In this document: positions 63,971-64,000 of the stretch, piece by piece
Layout: every line of letters begins with the position of its first letter
Position numbering within the stretch: position 1 is the first letter of the stretch
Translations under genes and position numbers: made by a program
Assembly (NCBI GenBank): GCA_023053575.1
Contig: JAKZAP010000001.1
Location: forward strand, 20,788,533-20,852,532
Length of the DNA: 64,000 nucleotides
DNA from: Branchinecta lynchi
Taxonomy: Eukaryota; Arthropoda; Branchiopoda; Anostraca; Branchinectidae
Reading direction: 5' to 3'
Notes under the pieces: model-generated
Seen by the model: only the letters and a program-made list of their open reading frames with translations
Databases searched by the model: none
What the model was told of the DNA's origin: nothing

Positions 63971-64000
63971 TTATTAAAGCTCTCCATTTTTGAAGCTCTT

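Overview
This window is nuclear genomic DNA from an invertebrate animal, possibly an arthropod; the sequence does not settle the lineage. It has spliceosomal introns with GT-AG borders, conserved animal nuclear genes broken into short exons, no operons, and a very high load of transposable elements. Almost all of the window is intron or intergenic repeat. I found no rRNA, no intact tRNA, no CRISPR array and no prokaryotic feature.

Two genes can be assembled with phase-consistent exons. The first, on the + strand, is the 3' part of DNAJC11, a mitochondrial J-protein linked to cristae organisation. It has eight coding exons from 3927 to 26060, covering the whole C-terminal region; the J-domain exons must lie 5' of the window. 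The second, also on the + strand, is CWC25, the first-step splicing factor, with five exons from 49761 to 59737 running to the stop codon. Its conserved N-terminal exon(s) were not found. A third probable gene on the - strand starts at 37009 with one 50-codon exon and is unrecognised.

Transposable elements by region: 1-2515 is a rearranged family 'A' element. The DNAJC11 introns hold palindromic MITEs, tandem arrays (6700-7975, 11930-13830), a full-length LINE in antisense (about 13990-18800) and family-A copies. 26061-49760 is nearly solid repeat: hAT-like elements with target-site duplications (29508-31715, 41529-42160), fold-back elements, TA-flanked MITEs, LINE fragments and more family A. 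In the CWC25 introns, two tandem family-A copies occur, one of them inserted inside a MITE. From about 61090 to the end are two decayed LINEs on the - strand.

The three observations most worth following are these. (1) The LINE has ORF1 and ORF2 in the same frame separated only by one amber codon, with no AUG upstream of the endonuclease active site. (2) Family A is a non-autonomous element with a palindromic left end, a related palindrome near its right end, an internal array of ~138-bp units and no visible target duplication, resembling Helentron-derived (HINE/DINE-like) elements. (3) Nested insertions with intact target duplications allow the relative ages of the families to be read.
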